Source: Dipteris shenzhenensis
Lineage: Eukaryota > Polypodiophyta > Polypodiopsida > Gleicheniales
Direction: 5' to 3' (one strand)
Assembly: GCA_047967505.1 (NCBI GenBank)
Contig: CM106540.1
Length of the DNA: 64,000 nucleotides
The number at the start of each line of letters is the position of its first letter. Positions within the stretch are counted from its first letter, which is position 1. Made by a program: the position numbers and the translations under genes. The notes under the pieces are model-generated. The model ran no database searches. It had not been told where the DNA came from and saw only the letters and a program-made list of their open reading frames with translations. Below, piece after piece: positions 56,473-64,000 of this stretch.

Positions 56473-58046
56473 TTAGTTAGAAGACACTACTAAAAAACGA
56501 TGAAAGATGAGGCTTAGGATGGATCTGTTAGCTATTAGAGGAGATACTATGAATGAAAAGTTATTAATATTTAGAGCTTCATCCACTGCTTCCATGTACA
56601 ACACAACAACATTACTTGTAGCCCACAAGGTTCTAGCTTTCAAGTACAAAATGAGACGAGATGGATACGAGCGTATGTGCTCTTCCATCACTTGACATAT
56701 TCTCCCATCCATCCCCTCACATAAAACATACCATCCCACATATTTAGAGCTTCATCCACCGCTTCCAAGTACAAAATGAGATGAGATGGATATGGGCATA
56801 TGACTCTTCCATCACCTATCATATTCTCCTATCCATCCCCTCATGTGTAACGTTGCCCTAGCTGCCTTGATCTCCAGAAGCAAGTTCTTACAAACCTCTC
56901 GAAAGCTACTTATGACTTCTAGATTCTGTGATTGAGCATGCATTTGATGTTGTGGATGTATTGCAAATGCAGCTCCATGCAAAGGAGTGTGCATTTCCAT
57001 CTCTTATCGGCCAAATATACCACTTGTTGCTTTCCCTAGGTGCAAAGCGCACAAATTCTTTAACTTATCGTATTGCTTCTGACATCTTCCAATACACTTT
57101 ACCCATAACAAAGGCATCAGTGCTGATCATCCTCAACAATGTCACAAATGGCTCCACACCTTCTTTTATTCTTTCTACATTTTCTAGAATAATGATGATT
57201 GTACAAGAGGCAGACATTTACTGCTTGGTATTGCATACTGCATCTTTTTCTCGAGCCAATTTGCCCATTGTTTATCAGCAATAGTCTCGCTTGATGCACT
57301 TCCAACAATCTAGCAAGAATTAGAGAAGAAGTGGCAAATCTAGTTTGACAAAATTGCGTTAGTTGCTTCATAGAGTGCTCTTTGAATACTGCATCCAAGT
57401 ATTGATGGCTCTTTATAAAACTCACTATGCCGTTAGCATCTTGTAGCACTGGTTGCGCAAATGGCAATTGTCCAATATCCTTCAACAATAAGTTGAGAGT
57501 ATGAGCACCACATGGTAGCCATGTTAGAGTGGGATACTTTGCCATGACCGTCTCATGCGCGGTCTTGTAATTCGATGCATTATCTATTACTAATGTAGTA
57601 ACATTTTCATTGCCACCAACTTTACGAATTGCTCTTTCATATAATTTTACAATATATGCTAAAGTTTTTTCTTTTAGAGACGTATCAATACTCTCCAAAA
57701 ACATTGTTTCCTTGGGAGTAATGCACATTACATTTATCAAGGGTCTGGCATAATTGCTAGTCCATCCATCAAAAGCAAGAGTGCACCCATATGTAGGAAT
57801 AAAATCCAATATCTTTTTTTTCAAGCAGTCCTCCACAGTTTGTTTAACTCTATCAAGATGATATGTACGCATTTTATTATAATCTAGAAAAACAAATCCT
57901 GGTCTAGCACATGACTTCAAGGCATTACGAAACATCTCATCTATTATGACATTGAGTGGTATAAGATCTAAGGAACTCAACAAGGAGATCCTAGAACTCC
58001 CACAAACAAATTTCATAGACACAAAAACACCAAAAGCACATTTCAC
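56473..58046 (-). pseudogene. hAT-type transposase with DUF659 domain
   Basis: A 309-codon minus-strand frame (58046-57117) contains the DUF659/hAT core. KKKILDFIPTYGCTLAFDGW has the first catalytic Asp, and TTLVIDNASNYKTA the second. WLPCGAHTLNLLLKDIG and QFCQTRFATSSLILARLLEV follow. In other frames downstream are VEPFVTLLRMISTDAFVMGK and MHTPLHGAAFAIHPQ, both typical of hAT proteins. The C-terminal dimerisation domain was not found. At least two frameshifts are present. Part of the 3' region is duplicated (56540-56735 against 56738-56850). The N-terminal BED finger and terminal inverted repeats were not located. Confidence 0.85.
56540..56850. repeat. Local duplication inside the transposase remnant
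   Basis: TATTTAGAGCTTCATCCAC at about 56569 and 56739, AAGTACAAAATGAGA at about 56641 and 56767, and CATCCCCTCA near 56708 and 56835 mark two copies of one segment. The second copy is internally shortened. Confidence 0.7.
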
Positions 58047-58085
58047 AAGAGATCTAAGGAACTCAACAAGGATAAACTATCTTGC
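57960..58085. repeat. Short direct repeat at the transposase 5' edge
   Basis: AGATCTAAGGAACTCAACAA occurs at about 57964 and 58049, an 85-bp spacing. It may mark a small duplication at the N-terminal end of the hAT coding region. Confidence 0.75.
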
Positions 58086-58089
58086 CATA

Positions 58090-59430
58090 CTCCATCTTCT
58101 TTCTACCTAAACTTTCCTACCATCCTAAACTTTTTTGCCATCCCTTCCTACTCTTCCATTCTAAAATATCCTACCAAAAGATCAACCTTATAGTACTATG
58201 GATTCGGCACGTCAAGAAGATCAACTTTAGCATCATCTTCTTTTGGTGGCATGGCCTCCTAAACTTTCCTATCCATCCTGCTGGTGGATCTAGTTGTAGA
58301 CTCAAGGAGACCATAATGATATCTGATCTACGTGTAGTTATGTGAGTACATGCTATGTTTCCCCCATCAGCTCTCTAGTGATTTAATAGGAATGTTTGAA
58401 TAGTAATGAAAGATGATGGGTTGTTAGCAGCCCATTTCTATATCTACACTAATATCAACATTTTTATTGACAAAAATATCAACTCTAGTACATTTTCCAG
58501 ATTCAGCTATATCAATGATAATAGTGACAAAACATAGTAGTTGCATAAGTTGTTCCAATTTGGATTCATCTCATGAAATTTTCATCATTGATATAGGATT
58601 TTGTGATAGTGTAATAGGTATGGTGTTATTTTTGTAGATATCTTTGAGCTCATCGACATCCGAAGAAGACACTTCTAGGAAAGGGAGTCTTTATGAATGG
58701 GTCTTGTGTGATTGTGCAGGTTGTAAAGGTGTTATAAGGAGACTACACACCATATCAATGACACAAATAAAGAAATGGGGTCTCTTACAGACTTTACCTG
58801 AGGTTGAGTATAATGATGAGGTACAAAACCATTTAATGATGACATCACTTCCACCCTTTGCTATGTTTTCAATCGTGATAGAAATGCTTTCTTGTACGTG
58901 GCTTTTCCAATTCGATTCACTATAGTCTTTTTCATACAGGGAGATGAGCTTGTTTCGAGAAGTTTGAGAGCATGCATATCATATAGTCATCTTCATTCAT
59001 GAGTCAATGTTGTCCCAAGAATATCGAAATGATATCATTGAGCATGAATTCATCTACTCCGGATAAGGCATCACTTGTGAAATCTTTTTGTTTCTCGTAC
59101 CAATGAACTCATCGACTCTTGATAAGATGTCAGTGCTATAGTTGAGTGCATTGGAATCTACCATCTTTGAAGGAATAGAGCTTGGTACATTGCCATATTC
59201 ATATTGTAGTATACATTATGCTTATCATTAAAAACCACATGCTGAGTCTTTCCAATATTTAAAAACTACATGCTCCATCTCAAATCCTTACCCACCTCAT
59301 AGTAGGGACCATCGCAACTGCTTGCCTACGGTGTTGCGCTGATGCCCCGCCCTATCTCTGCCATCCTTGCTCTCACATTGCCAACTTCGCTGCCCAACAC
59401 GACGATGACGCCCAAGTCCACCGGCGGTCC
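58090..59430. other. Unassigned stretch right of the hAT remnant
   Basis: No gene is recognised. A 93-codon plus frame at 58644-58925 begins MSSSTSEEDTSRKGSLYEW and contains CDCAGCKG, a possible small metal-binding text, but it matches no family I can name. AT-rich spacers contain ATATCAAC-type words also seen at 43.3-44.1 kb. Confidence 0.3.
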
Positions 59431-59625
59431 GCCGAGACCGTGCCTCCTTGCTTGCGCCTGCACTTGACTCCAATCCCATGCCCCGCCTCTGCACTCACCT
59501 ACTCCTCTCCACCTCTCCTCCCACTCCTCTCCACCTCCCCTCCTCTCCACACCCCCCTCCCCACCCCCTCGACTCCACCCCCTCATAGCCACAGTCCCAC
59601 CGCCCCCCCCCCCCCTGCCCCTCGT
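59431..59625 (+). repeat. C-rich low-complexity tract
   Basis: CCACCTCTCCTCCC-type words and poly-C up to about ten bases make a pyrimidine-biased stretch. Frames through it (Gly/Arg- or Pro/Ser-rich) are artefacts. Confidence 0.85.
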
Positions 59626-59689
59626 TTTTTTTTCCACACATTAAAAATAAAATAAAACTAAAAAAATAAAAAATAAAAAGAAAAAAAAT

Positions 59690-59985
59690 TAAAACTAACC
59701 CTAAAACTAACCTAGGTTAAGTTAGGTTACTAGTTTAGGTTAATCAAGCTAGGTTTTACTAACTCTAGTGTTTGGTTGATTAGGTTAGGTTAGTGTAACT
59801 GCATGTTAGTTACTCTTAGTTAGTTAGGTAAACTGTAGTTAAGTTAGGTGGACTAATCGTCAGTTAAACTAACTATCCAATTAGGCCAACTAAACTGATT
59901 GAGTTAAATTGACCTAATTACTCTAACTAACAATAGAGTAACTGAATAGTTAGGATAACTGGCTAGTTAGACTAACCAATCCTAG
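59690..59985. repeat. Degenerate TTAGGTTAGT/AACTAACC region
   Basis: Words such as TTAGGTTA, GTTAGTTA and AACTAACC fill nearly 300 bp, with G-strand forms on the left and centre and their complements on the right. The two halves could pair in part. It includes isolated AACCCTAAAACTAACC, telomere-like but irregular. Confidence 0.75.
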
Positions 59986-59989
59986 TCTA

Positions 59990-60490
59990 ATGCCACTCAA
60001 ATCCTAGGGCCATTGTCCCATTTGGTGGCCAAAACTAGACCTTGATTAATAAACCACAGTTTCACACACAGAAACACCACGCTAAGGGGCATTTTCCTAG
60101 CCCATTTTACACCATTTTGGCATCCCTAGCACTCATTAATTTATGCCCTTGTGTGGGCCCCTTTTCGCACTAATTCACTCATAAATTTCGCGACCTCCGA
60201 TTGACGATTCGTTTGCACCAGCACATTTCCCTACACACGTGGGACAATCCTAGGCACATTATTAACACGATGGTCCCTACAACACTAATGCATCTCTAAT
60301 CCCCCTAACACAACTACATCAACACCTGCACTTGCGGCAAAGACACTCGTTCCACCTCTCGCCAAATTTGGATGCAGCTATGCTCCGGCCAATGCCTTCG
60401 ACAACTACGCTTGCCAAATCTGCATGCAACTACGCTCTAGCCAACTCCTCTGCTCCAATGCCCCCCCTAAAATTCAGGAAATCTCTTTGA
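59990..60490. other. Unassigned stretch left of the gag duplication
   Basis: No coding motif is seen. A short repeat of GCCAAATTTGGATGCA and GCCAAATCTGCATGCA (about 60361 and 60413) lies just before the gag start. Confidence 0.35.
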
Positions 60491-60507
60491 CTCCTCCTTA
60501 ACATGAC

Positions 60508-62460
60508 ATGGCCAGGCATCATCGTGATGATGGGGATCTTGAACTTGAAGCGAAGGGCAATAATTTCTTTAACCCTCGCAATGATTTTGGCAACAATAAT
60601 AACAATCAAGGTAGGTGCCCCATGGGCAAACTTGAACTTCCCAAATACAATGGTAGGGACGATCCAGCTCAATTCCTCCAGCATTTTGATGCCACATGCT
60701 GAGTGGTTGGAGATCAATCTAATGAAACCAAGGTCAATTGCTTCTCCATGGCCTTAACCAAAATGAAGCCTCAAAATGGTACCTAGACCTCCTTATGGAA
60801 GAAAGAGCCACATGGGACCTATTGCAAATAGAATTCAAGAGGTGCTTTTAAATGAAGAGACTGCAAGATGATCCCGCTCTCTAACTAAGCAAGCTCGAAC
60901 AAGGTTACCGAGAAGATGTACGCATGTACTTGGGCAAGATGAAATGCTTAATTAATACCAAATACGACCCACACCTTGATTCTAAGTACTTCATGGTCTG
61001 GTTCATTGCAGGCCTATGGAAGAAAATCCACAAAGACATGAAAAAGATTAGTAGTTTACGAAACATTTACTGCTGCTCATGCATCAGCCATTGTCATCGA
61101 GGATGGCATGATCAACTCTGACACCAATAGTGATGATGGAAGAGCCAGTGAATGAGATAAGTGCTCTAACAAGGGAAAATCCAAGTTCAGTGCTCAAACA
61201 TCTGATAAAGATTGCCTAGAGGCCATGATCATGATCATTGTCATCGAGGATGGCATGATCGACTTTGACAACAGCAGTGATGATGGAAGAGCCAGTGAAT
61301 GAGATAAGTGCTCTAAAAAGGGAAAATCCAAGTTCAGTGCTGAAAGGTCTAATGAAGATTGCCTAGAGGCCATGATCATGAAGCTAAAAGAATAAATGAT
61401 GCAGGCCATGGAACAAAAGCGTCACATGTCTCAGCCGCCACCTCAGAATATCCACGACAAGAAAATCTATAGTGTCCACACTGCATGGGCAAACTTGAAC
61501 TTCCCAAATACAATGGTAGGGATGATCCAGCTCATTCCTCCAGCATTTTGATGCCACATGCCGAGCGGGTGTAGATCAATCCAATGAAACCAAGGTCAAT
61601 TGCTTCTCCATGGCCTTAACCAAAATGAAGCCTCAAAATGGTACCTAGACCTCCTTATGAAAGAAAGAGCCACATGGGACCTATTGCAAACATAATTCAA
61701 GAGGTGCTTTCAAACGAAGAGACTGCAAGATGATCCCACTCTCCAACTAAGCAAGCTCGAACAAGGTCGCCGAGAAGATGTATGCATGTACTTGGGCAAG
61801 ATGAAATGCTTAATTGCCAAATGTGACCCACACCCTGACTCTAAGTATCTCATGGTCTAGTTCATTGCAGGCCTATGGAAGAAAATCCACAAAGACATGA
61901 AAAAGATTAGCAGTTTACGAAACATTCAGTGCTGCTCATGCATCAACCATTGTCATCGAGGATGGCATGATCGACTCTGACACCAGCAGTAATGATGGAA
62001 GAGCCAGTGAATGAGATAAGTTCTCTAAAAAGGAAAAATCCAAGTTCAATGCTGAAACCTCTAATGAAGATCGCCTAGAGGCCATGATCATGAAGCTAAA
62101 AGAATAAATGATGTAGGCCATGGAATAAAAGATTCACACGTCTCAGCCGCTACCTCAGAATATCCACGGTGAGAAAATCTATGGTGTCCACACTACATGG
62201 CCAATCATACAGCTAATGAATGCATGGCCCTAAGAGCCAAGATCACTGCACAAGCAAATCCACTGCCAAGGTTGTGGTGACATATCTGTGTAGTCAGTGG
62301 CCATGATGAAAATAGTTGCATCTTCAACATGCACAATAACCCACCTCGATCTCAATAATACCAACTGGCACCCATACCAGTGTAGAGGCAACCAGCACTT
62401 TAACAAGCACCCCTAGCTCTGAGGTTGAATCCTGTTCCCGTGTTCCAAGAGGCCAAAAAT
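60508..62460 (+). pseudogene. gag: Retrotransposon gag, tandemly duplicated
   Basis: The text GKLELPKYNGRDDPAQFLQH at about 60625, ALTKMKPQNGT, LSKLEQGRREDVCMYLGKMK and FIAGLWKKIHKDMKKI is typical of a plant gypsy-type Gag (retrotrans_gag domain). The coding segment is repeated after 863 bp (60622 and 61485). Both copies carry stops and shifts. After the second copy comes a tail with ANECMALRAKI and a partial zinc-knuckle-like Cys/His text (about 62260-62330). No protease or RT follows, so only gag is present. The function in the parent element is capsid formation. Confidence 0.65.
60622..62200 (+). repeat. 863-bp tandem duplication with a nested 147-bp duplication
   Basis: ATGGGCAAACTTGAACTTCC at 60622 recurs at 61485, and identity stays high through the unit. 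Inside the first copy, ATTGTCATCGAGGATGGCAT at 61090 is repeated at 61237, including GATGATGGAAGAGCCAGTGA. The second copy has this segment only once. Confidence 0.93.
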
Positions 62461-62904
62461 TTGGGCTCAAGTACTAACATGGATTATGGGAGTCTGGGGT
62501 CAAGTATTGATGTGGTAGTGGATCCCATTTTGAAAGATCTATGCTAGCTACTATGCCCTTTACATAGCAAAGGCCTATTATAGAAGTTTATCCTTACATT
62601 AATATTGTATTATGCCAATGTTTTCATCTTCAAATCATCTTGCTAGAGGTAGAAATTTTTTGTGCCATCACTAAATCATGTCATGCAAGCCCCCAAAGTA
62701 GAGAAAATCAAACTAGCACTTGGACTTGCTTAGGAGCCCTAGGCAATGCAAAATCACCTAATTAGTGTGTAAATGTTCCAAAAATTCATTCACAACACAT
62801 ACTTTAGTTTCCAATAAGGGAATAATATGGTTATCTCCACTTGTGCAAAGTTGTAAAAAACTAAATCATAGGCATTATCTTTTTGCTAGGCATAGTCTTT
62901 GGCA

Positions 62905-63195
62905 GCACGTATGGATTGGTCCCTATCATTGTCACCATTAACTTTTCAAACCCACATTGTATCGATTGGACTTTATAAACCCACATTGTACCAATTGTCT
63001 CCTTCATACCTACCATTGGTGCCATTAGAATTCCTCTTGGCTTTGTGAACCCATTGTGTACCAATTGGCTTCTTGCAATACCACTAGGTTTCATGTGCTA
63101 TGGACTTCCTCTTAGTACCTATCATTGGTACCATTAGACTCCCTCTTAACTTTATAAAGCCAATTTGTATCAATTGGCTTCTTGCCACAATATGC
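62905..63195 (+). repeat. Degenerate repeat with TTGTACCAATTGGCTTCTTG
   Basis: Variants of CATTGTACCAATTG, CCATTAGAATTCCTCTT and ACTTTATAAACCCA recur at 60-130 bp intervals four or more times. The flank 62465-62900 has no recognised gene. Confidence 0.7.
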
Positions 63196-63348
63196 TATTC
63201 TACTAGGGAGCATAGATTTCATGTTGCATGGCTTCTTGCCAGTGATTATTCATATAGGCCACATAAGCATGTTGTACAGCATTTCTAGAACTAGCCAATG
63301 ATGCATTGTTCTATTCTCTTTAAAAGTTGTTTTGTCTTTGATACTTGC

Positions 63349-64000
<652 letters not shown>

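Noticed and set aside
59297-59655. Gly/Arg- and Pro/Ser-rich frames on both strands
   Set aside because: Artefacts of the C-rich low-complexity tract.

Overview
The window looks like nuclear DNA of a land plant with a large, repeat-rich genome. The evidence is a broken copy of cinnamate 4-hydroxylase (a land-plant phenylpropanoid P450), Ty1/copia elements primed by initiator tRNA-Met, a LINE, Ty3/gypsy pieces, a hAT transposase with a DUF659 domain, a Helitron-type helicase, long microsatellites and a 356-bp satellite. A gymnosperm or fern would fit, but the sequence alone does not decide it. I see no intact single-copy gene, no tRNA or rRNA gene and nothing bacterial.

Layout. 0-1.6 kb: end of a Helitron/Helentron-like helicase joined to an endonuclease-like domain, all frames broken. 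1.6-10.5 kb: anonymous AT-rich DNA with minisatellites and microsatellites. 10.7-12.8 kb: a degraded minus-strand gene-like segment encoding hydrophobic and helical stretches, ending in a 115-bp tandem duplication. 13.5-17.4 kb: a decayed LINE with a coiled-coil fragment embedded antisense. 17.4-24.5 kb: unassigned decayed sequence with simple repeats. 24.5-25.0 kb: a solo LTR with target-site duplication (TSD) GTGAT. 25.8-26.8 kb: a TTAGCACAT-type minisatellite. 27.7-28.8 kb: the 356-bp satellite. 28.8-30.4 kb: a gypsy fragment joined directly to a 3'-truncated copia element (30.4-34.6 kb). 34.6-37.7 kb: a mostly non-coding stretch ending in a polypurine tract and a 184-bp LTR, next to one more satellite monomer. 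38.3-39.4 kb: two minisatellites. 40.9-42.05 kb: a CYP73A-like pseudogene with its TATA box. 44.7-50.5 kb: a full-length copia element (5,843 bp, 171-bp LTRs, TSD GTTAG). 52.1-55.9 kb: a palindrome cluster, a ten-unit hairpin array and a broken gene with a protein-kinase-like fold. 56.4-58.05 kb: a hAT transposase remnant. 60.5-62.5 kb: a tandemly duplicated retrotransposon gag. 62.9-64 kb: minisatellite, CA microsatellite and pyrimidine-rich sequence.

No working pathway is visible. Every recognisable coding segment carries stops, frameshifts or lost catalytic residues. Several of the stops look like CGA to TGA or CAG to TAG changes, as expected where methylated cytosines deaminate. The most interesting items are the helicase plus endonuclease remnant, the C4H pseudogene, the kinase-like gene behind an unusual array of hairpins that resemble splice acceptors, the composite gypsy/copia/LTR block lying between satellite copies, and the LTR whose junction with its polypurine tract sits inside a 12-bp inverted repeat.
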